Under the pieces are notes generated by a model. That model searched no databases and was not told the origin of the DNA. It worked only from the letters and a program-made list of their open reading frames with translations. Below are positions 1 through 9,677 of a stretch of DNA of 64,000 nt, piece after piece (within the stretch, counting starts at the first letter, position 1; the number at the start of each line of letters is the position of its first letter). This DNA is from Sphingobacteriales bacterium TSM_CSM. Lineage in GTDB: Bacteria; Bacteroidota; Bacteroidia; Chitinophagales; UBA2359. Made by a program: the position numbers and the translations under genes. The DNA lies in assembly GCA_002212725.1 (NCBI GenBank), contig MTCR01000097.1, positions 24,670 to 88,669 on the forward strand. Reading direction: 5' to 3'.

Positions 1-1
1 G

Positions 2-190
2 TCGGAGAAACTGAAAGTAACCGGGCCGGGTAAGCACCCATTGTACCGGTGGTTGTATGAGCAAAACCAGCAACGCGAAGTCGGATGGAATTTTCAGAAA
101 TTTCTGTTTGATGAAAACGGGCAGTTAATAAAAGTTTTTGGACCCGGAACCGACCCTTTGAGCGAGGAGTTATTGTTATTGCTGCACTGA
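2..190 (+). CDS. Glutathione peroxidase, C-terminal part (cut by window edge)
   Basis: This is the last 62 codons of an open frame that enters from the left edge and stops with TGA at 188-190. The tail contains GPGKHPLYRWLYEQ and then VGWNFQKFLFDENGQ; the W-N-F-x-K-F-L block is a signature of the glutathione peroxidase family, where the Trp and Asn belong to the catalytic tetrad. Such enzymes reduce peroxides, in bacteria usually with thioredoxin as reductant. The catalytic Cys/SeCys and Gln lie outside the window, so activity cannot be judged. holB follows after 27 bp on the same strand. Confidence 0.85.
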   Translation, partial: SEKLKVTGPGKHPLYRWLYEQNQQREVGWNFQKFLFDENGQLIKVFGPGTDPLSEELLLLLH

Positions 191-217
191 CATTTGTTTA
201 CCAAACACCCGCAAACC

Positions 218-1345
218 ATGCAATTTGCCGATATAATTGGGCAGGAAGCGGTTAAGAGCTACCTTCTGAAAAATGCCCGGCAAGATTCTGTAAGCCATGC
301 ACAACTGTTTTTGGGTGCCGAAGGCAGTGGCAATTTGGCCCTGGCACTGGCTTATGCCCAATACCTTAACTGCACCAATAAGCAACCCGCCGATTCCTGC
401 GGGCGTTGCAACAGTTGCCAAATGTCGCTGAAGCTGGCACACCCCGATATTCATTTTTCATACCCTACCGTAACGGTGGGCAGTAAGGGCAAAAAAAGTA
501 CCGATTACATGGCAGAATGGCGGCAAGCCGTACTGCAAAACCCTTATATGAACGTGTTTGAATGGCTGCAGTTTATTAAAGCCGAAAACAAACAGGGTAA
601 TATTACCGCCGAAGAGTGCGATGAAATTGTGCGAAAACTTAACCTCACCTCTTTTCAGGGTGCTTACAAAATACTTATTATCTGGATGCCCGAATATTTG
701 GGTAAAGAAGGCAATAAACTGCTCAAAGTTATTGAAGAGCCACCCGCCGGAACCCTGTTTTTGCTGGTTGCCGAAAATGCCGATGCCCTGCTGGCTACCA
801 TCCTTTCCCGAACCCAACTGCTGCGCATACCGCCCCTGAACCCACCCGACATAGCAGTAAACCTGCATAACCGGTTTCAATTGCCGCATCAGGCTGCAAG
901 GCAAATAGCGGCGCAATGCAACGGCAACTACAACGCCGCACTAAGGCTTATGAGCAATGCCAATGTAAACAACCGGCAACTGCTTACAGGCTGGCTGAAT
1001 GCCTGCTTGCAAAACAATGTACCCCAATTTGCCCAATTTACCGAAGAAATTGCCGAAACCGGGCGCGAAATTCAAAAGAATTTTATTGGGTATTGCCTCC
1101 ATTTTTTCCATGAATGCCTGCGCCTGAGCATGTTGCCCAACTACGAAGCCCTGCTCGAAAAAGACGAAATACAAACCGCAAACCGGTTTTTGCAAAGCCT
1201 TAACTACAATAGCCTTGAAGAACTGGTACAGGCATTTGAAAAAGCCGATGAACATATTGCCCGAAATGCCAACCCCAAAATAGTGTTCTTTAACCTCTCC
1301 ATCAGATTGGCAGACACCGGACAGGGTAAAATTAGTTTCACTTAA
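218..1345 (+). CDS. holB: DNA polymerase III delta' subunit
   Basis: A 375-aa clamp-loader subunit of the AAA+ family, which helps load the beta sliding clamp at replication forks. The N-terminus MQFADIIGQE and the following HAQLFLGAEGSGNLALA (degenerate P-loop) are typical of HolB/DnaX proteins. A four-cysteine zinc module follows (C-x8-C-x2-C-x2-C, in the segment around residues 50-70), and EEPPAGTLFLLVAEN is the sensor region. The frame is open to a TTG at 194, but the ATG at 218 matches the family N-terminus and was chosen. It is followed by ricT and gldH, an order common in Bacteroidota. Confidence 0.9.
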   Translation: MQFADIIGQEAVKSYLLKNARQDSVSHAQLFLGAEGSGNLALALAYAQYLNCTNKQPADSCGRCNSCQMSLKLAHPDIHFSYPTVTVGSKGKKSTDYMAEWRQAVLQNPYMNVFEWLQFIKAENKQGNITAEECDEIVRKLNLTSFQGAYKILIIWMPEYLGKEGNKLLKVIEEPPAGTLFLLVAENADALLATILSRTQLLRIPPLNPPDIAVNLHNRFQLPHQAARQIAAQCNGNYNAALRLMSNANVNNRQLLTGWLNACLQNNVPQFAQFTEEIAETGREIQKNFIGYCLHFFHECLRLSMLPNYEALLEKDEIQTANRFLQSLNYNSLEELVQAFEKADEHIARNANPKIVFFNLSIRLADTGQGKISFT

Positions 1346-1537
1346 CGCACAATTTTGTTTATATTTGCAACGTCGTAAAAAAGGCACTTGCAGCAGATTG
1401 TAAATTTACCGCATTTACACCCTGCCGCATTGCCCAAAACGGCAAAATCATGCCCCAATGCCCTGCAAGCTACGCCTACAGAGCAGGGGGCATATACATC
1501 GGTTGGCTGCGGGGAAAACTAACAGCCGGCTTCAACA

Positions 1538-1545
1538 TATTTTTG
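1538..1545 (+). promoter_or_regulatory. Candidate -7 box upstream of ricT
   Basis: TATTTTTG matches the Bacteroidota -7 consensus TAnnTTTG and lies 21 nt before the ricT ATG. No good -33 TTTG is visible. A second match, TATATTTG at 1360-1367, sits just after holB with a poor TTTC about 20 nt upstream of it and could give a longer leader of about 190 nt. Confidence 0.4.
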
Positions 1546-1566
1546 TACTCTTAAATCATTGACATT

Positions 1567-2817
1567 ATGGGATGTAGTTCGTGTGCTTCGGGCACACAGG
1601 CAAACGGCAAACCTGCGGGCTGCCGTAGCAACGGCGGTTGCGCCACAGGAGGGTGTAACCGCATGAACGTGTATGACTGGCTGTCGGATTTGCCATTCTC
1701 GGCACAACAAGACAACTTCAAAATAACAGAAGTGAGCTTTAAAAACGGCAGCCGTAAAGGATACTACCGCAACACTGCCAATATTGACTGCCATACCGGC
1801 GATTTGGTGGTGGTTGAAACGGCTACCGGCGGGTACGATATAGGACAAATAAGCCTGAGCGGCGAATTGGTAAGATTGCAGATGCGCAAAAAAAATATCT
1901 CCGAAAAATCGGACATAAAACGCATTCTGCGGACTCCTACCGAAAAAGACCTCGAAATATGGGAGCAAGCCCGAAGTCAGGAATTTTCCACCATGCTCAT
2001 GTCAAGGGTAATTGCACGTCAATTGAACCTGAACATGAAAATTGGCGACGTGGAATACCAGGGCGACGGCCGCAAAGCCACCTTTTATTATACCGCCGAT
2101 GAACGCATTGACTTCAGGGAACTCATTAAATTGTATGCCCGCGAGTTTAAGGTAAAAATTGAAATGCGTCAAATTGGCGCACGGCAGGAAGCCAGCCGAA
2201 TTGGCGGCATAGGCACCTGCGGGCGCGAATTATGCTGCTCTACCTGGCTCAATGAGTTTAAATCGGTATCTACAGCCGCTGCCCGCTACCAGAATTTGGC
2301 TATAAACCAGTCAAAACTATCGGGGCAATGCGGCCGCCTTAAATGTTGCCTCAACTATGAGTTAGATACCTACCTCGATGCGCTCAAAGATTTTCCGAAA
2401 GATGCTGAAGTGTTGTATACTAAGGCAGGAAAAAGCATACTCATTAAAACCGATATTTTTAAAAGGCTGATGTGGTACACCATACCCGGACCTAACCCGC
2501 CAATTATGCTTCGGGTTGATGAAGTGAAACAACTGCAAAAACTGATTAAAAGCGGACAAATGCCCGAATCGCTCGAGCCTTTTGCCAATAAAAAAACCGA
2601 AGCAGCAGCCAACAAAGTGCAATTTGAAGATGTGGTTGGACAGGCAACCTTAGAAGACATTGATAAATTTAAGAAGAAAAAACGCAAACGCAAAAAGAAA
2701 CCATTGGGTAGCGGCGGCGGTAAAACCGAGCAAACGCCTAAAGATGAAAATAAACCGCCTGTTGTTGCCAAACGCAACTCCATCAACCCCAACAATACCG
2801 ATAAAAAGAGCGAATAA
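1567..2817 (+). CDS. ricT: PSP1-domain protein RicT/YaaT family
   Basis: A 416-aa cytosolic protein. The N-terminus is a Cys/Gly-rich tail (MGCSSCASG, then several more Cys up to about residue 30), usual for Bacteroidota members. The PSP1 domain occupies roughly residues 60-330 and contains GTCGRELCCSTWL and LSGQCGRLKCCLNYE, the paired Cys motifs expected to hold an iron-sulfur cluster. In Bacillus the RicT homologue works with RicA/RicF in RNase Y-dependent RNA maturation; the role in Bacteroidota is not established. A Lys/Arg-rich stretch (residues about 360-380) and a polar tail end the protein. It lies between holB and gldH. Confidence 0.88.
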   Translation: MGCSSCASGTQANGKPAGCRSNGGCATGGCNRMNVYDWLSDLPFSAQQDNFKITEVSFKNGSRKGYYRNTANIDCHTGDLVVVETATGGYDIGQISLSGELVRLQMRKKNISEKSDIKRILRTPTEKDLEIWEQARSQEFSTMLMSRVIARQLNLNMKIGDVEYQGDGRKATFYYTADERIDFRELIKLYAREFKVKIEMRQIGARQEASRIGGIGTCGRELCCSTWLNEFKSVSTAAARYQNLAINQSKLSGQCGRLKCCLNYELDTYLDALKDFPKDAEVLYTKAGKSILIKTDIFKRLMWYTIPGPNPPIMLRVDEVKQLQKLIKSGQMPESLEPFANKKTEAAANKVQFEDVVGQATLEDIDKFKKKKRKRKKKPLGSGGGKTEQTPKDENKPPVVAKRNSINPNNTDKKSE

Positions 2818-2856
2818 CCCTGTTTATCTTTTATTTGTAATAACGGCATTTTGCTT

Positions 2857-3366
2857 ATGCGTACACCTGCCCTAATGTTTGTTACTGTTTTGGCTGTTTG
2901 CACTTTGTTGTTGCACGCCTGCAACAGCGGTAATACGGTGTTTGAAAAAAACGCCGAAATACCAAAAGGTAACTGGACTTACGATGTTAAACCCGCCTTT
3001 GAAGTGCCGGTTACCGATACGGTATCGCGCTATAATGTGTATGTAAACCTGCGGCACACCAATAGCTACACTTACAGCAACATGTGGGTAATCATATACA
3101 CCACCCTGCCATCGGGCAAAAAATTGGAACGCCGTACAGAGTTGCCCTTGTCTGATAAGGAAGGGAAGTGGTACGGTAAAGATTCGGGCAGCATCATTAA
3201 CCAGCAAATTCTGATACAGCCCAACGCCATTATGCCCGAAGCCGGAACTTACCGGTTTGAGTTTGAACAAAACATGCGGGTAAACCCGCTGCCCGATGTG
3301 CTGAGCATTGGCCTGAGTATTGAAAAGGCAGCGCCCGAAACAGCAAATACCAAACAGCAGAAGTAG
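2857..3366 (+). CDS. gldH: Gliding motility lipoprotein GldH
   Basis: A 169-aa exported lipoprotein. A hydrophobic signal ends in the lipobox LLHAC, so the mature protein should start at Cys. The body resembles GldH (NVYVNLRHTNSYTYSNMWV, then a conserved GTYRFEFEQNMR near the end). GldH is needed for gliding and is associated with the type IX secretion/gliding machinery in Flavobacterium. The ATG at 2857 was preferred to a TTG at 2851. Position directly after ricT agrees with the conserved holB-ricT-gldH arrangement. No other gld gene is in the window. Confidence 0.82.
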   Translation: MRTPALMFVTVLAVCTLLLHACNSGNTVFEKNAEIPKGNWTYDVKPAFEVPVTDTVSRYNVYVNLRHTNSYTYSNMWVIIYTTLPSGKKLERRTELPLSDKEGKWYGKDSGSIINQQILIQPNAIMPEAGTYRFEFEQNMRVNPLPDVLSIGLSIEKAAPETANTKQQK

Positions 3367-3430
3367 CCGGCAGCAGTTTGGGTGTACATTGATACAAGCC
3401 GGTTGAAAAAGTTTGTAAAAACATAGAGCT

Positions 3431-4219
3431 ATGTCTTTGGCGTTGCCGCCCCAATGGAGTTTGGAAGGTAAAAAAGCGCTGGTAACCGGCGCTACCCGCG
3501 GTATTGGTAAAGCCATTGCCGAAGAATTGCTGCTGCTGGGTGCCGCTGAAGTGCTGATTGTTGCCCGAAAGGAAACAGAAGTGCAGCAAACCGTGCAGGA
3601 ACTTAGGCAGAAAGGTTTTACCGCCATTGGCCTGGCCGCCGATGTAAGCAATGCCGCCCACCGCTGCAACATAACCCGCCTGATACAAGAGGAATGGCAG
3701 TATTTGGATGTATTGGTTAACAATGTGGGCACCAACCTGCGCAAAAAAACCGTTGATTATACCGAAGAAGAATATGCCTTTTTACTCAACACCAACCTTA
3801 CATCGGTATTTGAAATAAGCCGGCTGTGCTATCCGTTATTAAAAGCGGCACCGCAAAAGCCGGCAAGTGTGGTAAATATTAGTTCAGTTGCGGGCATTAC
3901 CCATCTTAAAACCGGTTCGGTATATGCCATGTGCAAAGCGGCTTTGTTGCAGCTCACCCGAAACCTTGCCGCAGAATGGGCTGCAGACGGCATAAGGGTA
4001 AATGCCGCTGTGCCGTGGTACACCAATACGCCCCTTGCCGCGCAAGTGCTGCAAAACCCGCAATACTTAGCCGGCGTGCTGCAAAGAACACCGCTTAACC
4101 GCATAGCAGAACCGCAGGAGGTTGCAGCCGCTGTAGCCTTTTTATGCCTGCCCGCCGCAGCTTACATTACCGGACAAGCGCTGTGTGTAGATGGCGGTTT
4201 CAGTATTTTTGGGTTTTAA
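3431..4219 (+). CDS. SDR family oxidoreductase, tropinone-reductase-like
   Basis: A 262-aa classical short-chain dehydrogenase. The cofactor motif TGATRGIG is at residues 19-26, NNVG follows, and the catalytic set is Ser in VVNISSVAG, Tyr165 and Lys169 (YAMCK). The segment RVNAAVPWYTNTPLA and the C-terminal YITGQALCVDGG are typical of the tropinone-reductase-like branch, which usually prefers NADPH. The natural substrate cannot be read from the sequence. It starts 64 bp after gldH on the same strand and could be co-transcribed, but no functional link to gliding is apparent. Confidence 0.85.
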   Translation: MSLALPPQWSLEGKKALVTGATRGIGKAIAEELLLLGAAEVLIVARKETEVQQTVQELRQKGFTAIGLAADVSNAAHRCNITRLIQEEWQYLDVLVNNVGTNLRKKTVDYTEEEYAFLLNTNLTSVFEISRLCYPLLKAAPQKPASVVNISSVAGITHLKTGSVYAMCKAALLQLTRNLAAEWAADGIRVNAAVPWYTNTPLAAQVLQNPQYLAGVLQRTPLNRIAEPQEVAAAVAFLCLPAAAYITGQALCVDGGFSIFGF

Positions 4220-4281
4220 TTTTTTGTTTTTTGGAAATTTATTGGTTTGTTTGTATTTTAGCATGGTAAAATACTGTTTAC

Positions 4282-5160
4282 ATGGAAATGTTGCTCGACC
4301 CTGTTATTATGTATGCCATTCCGTTCTTTTTGCTCATGATGGCCATTGAGCTATATATTGGGTATAAAGAACATTTAAGCCTTTACGAAGCCAAAGACAG
4401 CGCCGCCTGTATTGCCATGGGGCTGGGGTCTGTGGTAATAGGCGCAGGCATGAAAATGCTGGCTTTTATTGCTTACAGTGCCGTTTACCAATACCGCCTG
4501 TTTACCTTTGGGTGGGAGTGGTGGGTCTGGCTGCTCATTGTTTTTGCCGACGATTTTACCTTCTACTGGCATCACCGCCTTAGTCACGAAGTGCGTATTT
4601 TGTGGGCAGCTCATGTAAACCATCATTCTTCTGAGCGCTATAATTTTGCCGTAGCACTGCGCCAAAGCTGGGCCGAGTTGCTGTACAAGTATTTCTGGTG
4701 GTTGTGGCTGCCCTTGGTTGGGTTTCACCCGCTGATGATACTTACCATGCACTCCATAAGCCTTATTTATCAGTTTACCCTGCACACGCAAATTGTAAAC
4801 AAACTGGGTTTTTTAGAGTGGTTTATGAACACGCCCTCGCATCATCGCGTACACCACGGCGCAAATGTGGAATACCTCGACAGAAACCACGCCGGCATTT
4901 TTATCCTCTGGGATAAACTCTTTGGTACTTTTTACCCCGAAAGAAAGGAGGTGCCCGTAATTTATGGCATTACCTCCAACATACACACGTTTAACCCGAT
5001 TAAAATTGCCACACACGAGTTTGCCTCCCTCTGGCACGACATGAAAAATGCCCCCACATGGAAAGACAGCCTGCTTTATGCCCTTAAACCGCCCGGTTGG
5101 AGCCATAACGGCCCCGACCGGACTGCCCGGCATTTGCAAAGCCTGTTGCAAAATAAATAA
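4282..5160 (+). CDS. Sterol desaturase / fatty acid hydroxylase family membrane enzyme
   Basis: A 292-aa integral membrane protein with several hydrophobic segments in its first 80 residues and again around 125-165. The eight-histidine di-iron motifs of the family are present: HHRLSH (97-102), HVNHHS soon after, and HRVHHG near residue 190. Such enzymes hydroxylate or desaturate lipids, carotenoids or hopanoid/sterol-like compounds using O2. The specific substrate is unknown. It is 62 bp downstream of the SDR gene. The gene converges on valS with a 113-bp gap. Confidence 0.85.
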   Translation: MEMLLDPVIMYAIPFFLLMMAIELYIGYKEHLSLYEAKDSAACIAMGLGSVVIGAGMKMLAFIAYSAVYQYRLFTFGWEWWVWLLIVFADDFTFYWHHRLSHEVRILWAAHVNHHSSERYNFAVALRQSWAELLYKYFWWLWLPLVGFHPLMILTMHSISLIYQFTLHTQIVNKLGFLEWFMNTPSHHRVHHGANVEYLDRNHAGIFILWDKLFGTFYPERKEVPVIYGITSNIHTFNPIKIATHEFASLWHDMKNAPTWKDSLLYALKPPGWSHNGPDRTARHLQSLLQNK

Positions 5161-5273
5161 CCAAAAAGGTAAAACAAATACATTCTTGCACAAAATAAAC
5201 TATGGTGCAAGGGCTGGCTTGTACCCCGGTGCTTGCCATTGTTTACCCCAATACAATGCCGCAGCACCTTACA

Positions 5274-7943
5274 CTACCACCTGCTCAAAGCATCTTGCAG
5301 AGCGGCAATTTTTTGCTCGGCATCGGCAAGTTTGGCGCGTTCCTTTTCTACAATGGCAGCCGGTGCGCTTGCGGCAAATTTTTCGTTGTTGAGTTTTGCC
5401 AGTACCGACTGTTTAAAGCCAAGGAAATAATCGAGTTCTTTTTGCAGGTGCTCGCGCTCGGCAGAGGCGTCGGCATGGTGGCCTAAACCTACATGAAACA
5501 CATCGGTTCCAATCATAAACATGGCGCTGCCGGGAACTTCGGAGGTGGTAAACTGCACTTCAGACAGGAAGGCTTTTTTCTGCAACACCGCCAAAACCGG
5601 TTCGTACAGTTGCGGCGTTGCCACATTGGCATATAGCGGCAGTAAATCTTTGGGTTTCAGGTTCTTTTTTGCCCGCACTTCGCGCAGTTGGGTAAGCAGC
5701 CGTTTCAGGTTTTCGCCGGTGGTAAGCCGGGTGGCATTTACCTGTGCAGCAACCGGGTAGGGGCTTATGCAAATACTGTCGCCTGCTGCGCGGTCATACA
5801 AGTGTTGATATACCTCTTCGGTAATAAAGGGCATGAAAGGGTGGAGCAGTTTCATGAGTTGCTCAAAAAAACCGATGGTTTGCTGGTAGGTGTCCTCCTC
5901 TATCGGTTGCCCGAAATCGGGTTTCACCAACTCCAGAAACACCGAGCAGTAATCGTCCCAAATAAAGCGGTAGAGCAAGGTAAGGGCTTCCGAAAGGCGG
6001 TATTGTTCAAACAGTTTGTCTAATTCGGCGGTGGTGGCGGCAAGTTTGCTTTCAAACCATTGCGTAACCGGCTCCATATTGGGGTTGTTGCCGGGCGTGG
6101 TAGTCCAGCCTTTAACCAAGCGCAGGGCGTTCCATATTTTGTTGGCAAAATTGCGGCCTTGTTCACAAAGTTTTTCGTCAAAAGGCAGGTCGTTTCCGGC
6201 GGGCGAGGAGAATAACATGCCGGTACGCACACCATCGGCGCTGTATTGTGCCATGAGTTCCAGCGGGTCGGGCGAGTTGCCAAGCGATTTGGACATTTTG
6301 CGCCCCAGTTTATCGCGCACAATGCCGGTGAGGTAAACGTCTTTAAAGGGCTTTTCGTTCATATACTCATAGCCGGCAATAATCATGCGTGCTACCCAAA
6401 AGAAAAGGATTTCGGGTGCAGTAACCAGCACATTGGTAGGGTAATAGTATTGCAGTTCGGGGTTAATGCGCGTAAATTGCCGGGCTTCGGGGTCATAGTC
6501 TTCAAATCCGTCGAAAACGGCAATTGGCCAAAGCCAGCTCGATGCCCAGGTATCCAGTACATCTTCGTCTTGGCGCAGGTCTTGCAGGGTAAGTTGTTGG
6601 TTACCCGATTGTTTTTTTGCCATTTGTAATGCCTGTTCTTCGGTTTCGGCCACTACAAAATCGTTTTCGCCGTTGCCATAGTAATAGGCAGGTATGCGGT
6701 GTCCCCACCACAACTGCCGGCTGATGCACCAGTCGCGCACATTCTCCATCCAATGACGGTAGGTATTTTTGTATTTTGCCGGAATGAGTTGCACTTCGTC
6801 GTTTTCAACGGCCTGCAATGCCCTTTGCGAAATTTCTTTCATTTTAATAAACCACTGTAGCGACAGTTTGGGTTCTACTACACTGCCGGTGCGCTCAGAG
6901 CGGCCAATTCGGGCTATATAGTCTTCGGTTTTTACCAGATGTCCTGCCTGTTCCAGGTCTTTTATAATGAGTTTGCGCACCTTAAAGCGGTCTAAGCCCA
7001 CATAGTGCGGTATTTCACAGGCTTCGTTCAGGGTTCCGTCAAGGTTAATGGTATCAACAACGGGCAGGTTGTGGCGCAGCCCGATTTCGTAGTCGTTGGG
7101 GTCGTGTGCGGGGGTAACTTTGAGGCAACCGGTTCCAAACTCCACATCAACGTAGTTGTCGGCAATAATAGGAATGGGTCGGTTAATAAGCGGTACCAGG
7201 GCGGTTTTACCAATGAGGTGCATAAATCGCGGGTCGGTGGGGTTAACGGCAATGGCGGTATCGCCCATAATGGTTTCGGGTCGTTGGGTGGCCACAATTA
7301 CCCATTCATCTTCGGTATCTTGAATTTTGTACCGTACCGAGTAGAGGTGCGATTTTTCGCCGCCTTCGGCATATTGCACCTCTTCGTTGGAGAGGGCGGT
7401 TTTAGCTTCGCAATCCCAGTTAATCATACGCAGGCCACGGTAAATAAACCCCTTGTTGTAGAGGTCAACAAACACTTTTATTACGGCGCGGTAGTAGGTG
7501 GTGTCCATGGTAAAGCGCGTTCGCGACCAATCGCACGAGGCGCCCAGTTTTTCGAGTTGTTTGAGAATGATGCCGCCGTATTTTTCTTTCCATTCCCAGG
7601 CGTATTTCAAGAATTCGTCGCGGGATAAATCCGATTTTTTTATGCCTTTTTCGCGCAGCATTTGCACCACTTTTGCTTCGGTGGCAATGCTGGCATGGTC
7701 GGTTCCGGGAACCCAAAGGGCGTTGTAGCCTTTCATGCGGGCGCGCCTGATGAGCACATCTTGTATGGTGTTGTTGAGCATGTGCCCCATGTGCAGCACG
7801 CCGGTAACGTTTGGCGGCGGAATAACAATGGTATAAGGTGGACGGTCATTGGGCACAGAGCGGAAAAACCCGTGTTGTTGCCAATATTCGTACCATTTAT
7901 TTTCAACGGTTTCGGGGTTGTATGTTTTATTGAGTTCCTGCAT
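5274..7943 (-). CDS. valS: Valyl-tRNA synthetase
   Basis: An 889-aa class I aminoacyl-tRNA synthetase that charges tRNA-Val. PPPNVTGVLHMGH gives the HIGH motif (HMGH, residues 51-54) and KMSKS is at 549-553. The CP1 editing domain lies between them (AVNPTDPRF, GTGCLKVTPAHDPNDY), and WWGHRIPAYY is the usual ValRS block. The last 70 residues form the coiled-coil tRNA-binding arm. Length is normal for bacterial ValRS. The ATG at 7943 begins MQELNKTYNPETVENKWYEY, in line with family N-termini. Confidence 0.97.
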   Translation of the reverse strand: MQELNKTYNPETVENKWYEYWQQHGFFRSVPNDRPPYTIVIPPPNVTGVLHMGHMLNNTIQDVLIRRARMKGYNALWVPGTDHASIATEAKVVQMLREKGIKKSDLSRDEFLKYAWEWKEKYGGIILKQLEKLGASCDWSRTRFTMDTTYYRAVIKVFVDLYNKGFIYRGLRMINWDCEAKTALSNEEVQYAEGGEKSHLYSVRYKIQDTEDEWVIVATQRPETIMGDTAIAVNPTDPRFMHLIGKTALVPLINRPIPIIADNYVDVEFGTGCLKVTPAHDPNDYEIGLRHNLPVVDTINLDGTLNEACEIPHYVGLDRFKVRKLIIKDLEQAGHLVKTEDYIARIGRSERTGSVVEPKLSLQWFIKMKEISQRALQAVENDEVQLIPAKYKNTYRHWMENVRDWCISRQLWWGHRIPAYYYGNGENDFVVAETEEQALQMAKKQSGNQQLTLQDLRQDEDVLDTWASSWLWPIAVFDGFEDYDPEARQFTRINPELQYYYPTNVLVTAPEILFFWVARMIIAGYEYMNEKPFKDVYLTGIVRDKLGRKMSKSLGNSPDPLELMAQYSADGVRTGMLFSSPAGNDLPFDEKLCEQGRNFANKIWNALRLVKGWTTTPGNNPNMEPVTQWFESKLAATTAELDKLFEQYRLSEALTLLYRFIWDDYCSVFLELVKPDFGQPIEEDTYQQTIGFFEQLMKLLHPFMPFITEEVYQHLYDRAAGDSICISPYPVAAQVNATRLTTGENLKRLLTQLREVRAKKNLKPKDLLPLYANVATPQLYEPVLAVLQKKAFLSEVQFTTSEVPGSAMFMIGTDVFHVGLGHHADASAEREHLQKELDYFLGFKQSVLAKLNNEKFAASAPAAIVEKERAKLADAEQKIAALQDALSRW

Positions 7944-7980
7944 AAAAAAAGGGGTGTTCTTGCCTGTGTAATAAAAACTG

Positions 7981-8015
7981 CAAAGGTAGGCATTTTTGTA
8001 AATTATGGCAACAAA
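7981..8015 (-). promoter_or_regulatory. Promoter of valS
   Basis: Read on the minus strand, TTTG (8015-8012) is followed after 23 nt by TACCTTTG (7988-7981), a perfect -7 box. The inferred start site is about 30 nt upstream of the valS ATG. Confidence 0.55.
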
Positions 8016-8165
8016 TGTGCGGAGGTAGTCCGGCCTGTTTAATGGAAAAGCCTGTGGAAGATGCCCCGCAAGCGGTAAGATGCCCGAAATTGCCTCATTT
8101 CAGCGCTTTGCAGTACAAACTGCCCGGCAGTTATTGGGTGTATTGCAGGCAGTGCAGCGGCAGGG

Positions 8166-9677
8166 TTAGTGAGGTGTTGTAATTGACTGGTAAAAAGAGG
8201 TTTTGTTAATTTTGCTGTTAAGCCATGCCACAAAATCAAAATAATCGAGAATTTTGTATTCAAAACTGTTTTCAGCCAGTTTGCCGGTAAAGTAATCTTT
8301 AAGGTTGGTTATTTCCTGCAGACGTTCTTTTTCGCTTGTAACGGTGTAGATTTTTTGAAAGAATTTGAGCACCATTTTTTCCGGCTCAAATAATTTTTTG
8401 CGGCTTTGCAGCAGTTCGGTAACCGAGCGGGTGAGGTAGGGCAGGAGGCGGTAATTTTTCAGTTCATAGTGCAGCAAAATTTGAATTATCCGGGCGTAGA
8501 AATACACATCGGGACGGGTTGTTTCTCCAAAATCGTTAATAATTTTATTGATGTATTGAAGCGCTTTTACCAAATTGCCATGAACTAAGTAAATGTAGGC
8601 AAAATGGTAGCAGGCGGTCAATTTATATTCGTCTGAAATAAAATTATTGTACTTAAGAAGCTGTTTTTGTTGCGGTTCTATCAGCTCCAGGGCGGCATCA
8701 AACTGTTTGGATTGAATAGCCCTGTTCATTTCAATTCTTGCTGTATAGGTAAAAACCATGGCGTAAAACCCTGTAGTTGGCGCTTTAAGCAGGTTTGGCA
8801 GATTTTTTATATGCTCAAGGGTAGCCTCAAATTTTTCGGGTTCCATGTGTTGTTGCAAAGACAGGGCGCGGCTATAATAAGCCAGGTAATCAAACGGGCT
8901 GTTTTGCAGGTAGTCATCGTTAAGCAGGGAGCGTATTTGTACGTTTGCGCGGTATTCCGGTTCTTTATCTTGCAAGAGAAAGTAATAGTTGGAGTATATT
9001 TCGTAGTACCTGATTTTGGCAGTTACGCTCAATGCTTGTTCATCGGAAACAAGCAAGGGGTGTTGCATAATGGTGTTTAAATGTTGCAGGTCTTGTTCGG
9101 TTCTAATTTTGTTGTACTGTTTTCTGAACAGCATAATCTGGTAATAGAGGCGGTTAAATTGGTTGTAGTTGTCGAGTTTTTTGAGCATTTCATCTATTTC
9201 GTTAAACAGGTTTTCGGCCTGTTCCTGGGAGTAGGTAATGCCTTCTGTTTTTCGTTGCCAGTGCAGCAAATCAATGAGCAGGCTGAACTGTTCTTTTTCT
9301 TTTGCCAGTTTTTTGCATTGCCTGATTATTTTAGCGCAGTGTTCATGGAGTCCTTTATGATACAAAATTTCAATTTGCCCGATGAAGGAATTTGTCTGAA
9401 GTCCGGCCCTTGATTCCGAATAAAAGACAAGCAGGCTTTTCATGATTTGCCTGTACAGGTAGTTTTTATCGGCGGCAAGAAACTGCGTGTTTACCCCCTT
9501 TTTTTTGAGCCGTTCTACCAATGTTGTTTCATCATACGCGGTCAAACGCACCATCTCATCAAACAGGTGCAGGTAGTTTTTCTCACTCGATTTATGCGAA
9601 CGGGCTGCAAACTGCCTGAAATAGCGCATTTCGCCCCCCGATAAATTCTGTACCAGTTCATGTAGTTTGTCGGACAT
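8166..9677 (-). CDS. Conserved hypothetical protein, all-helical (TPR-like)
   Basis: A 503-aa protein of unknown function. It has no signal peptide or membrane segment and is rich in Leu, Lys, Tyr and Gln, with helical stretches throughout, such as EILYHKGLHEHCAKIIRQCK and FAYIYLVHGNLVKALQYINK; these spacings look like degenerate tetratricopeptide helices. It begins MSDKLHELVQNLSGGEMRYF and is probably cytosolic. It is transcribed in the same direction as valS, 222 bp upstream of it, and is divergent from the beta-helix gene. A scaffold role is possible from the helical repeats but is only a guess. Confidence 0.7.
   Translation of the reverse strand: MSDKLHELVQNLSGGEMRYFRQFAARSHKSSEKNYLHLFDEMVRLTAYDETTLVERLKKKGVNTQFLAADKNYLYRQIMKSLLVFYSESRAGLQTNSFIGQIEILYHKGLHEHCAKIIRQCKKLAKEKEQFSLLIDLLHWQRKTEGITYSQEQAENLFNEIDEMLKKLDNYNQFNRLYYQIMLFRKQYNKIRTEQDLQHLNTIMQHPLLVSDEQALSVTAKIRYYEIYSNYYFLLQDKEPEYRANVQIRSLLNDDYLQNSPFDYLAYYSRALSLQQHMEPEKFEATLEHIKNLPNLLKAPTTGFYAMVFTYTARIEMNRAIQSKQFDAALELIEPQQKQLLKYNNFISDEYKLTACYHFAYIYLVHGNLVKALQYINKIINDFGETTRPDVYFYARIIQILLHYELKNYRLLPYLTRSVTELLQSRKKLFEPEKMVLKFFQKIYTVTSEKERLQEITNLKDYFTGKLAENSFEYKILDYFDFVAWLNSKINKTSFYQSITTPH

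Noticed and set aside
1401..1520. Possible small RNA between holB and ricT (CCCTGC/GCAGGG stem)
   Set aside because: The stem is short and no SRP-, tmRNA- or RNase P-like core was recognised.
7005..7628. 207-aa plus-strand ORF opposite valS
   Set aside because: It is antisense to conserved valS sequence and shows the Val/Gly/Asn-rich bias typical of such shadow frames.
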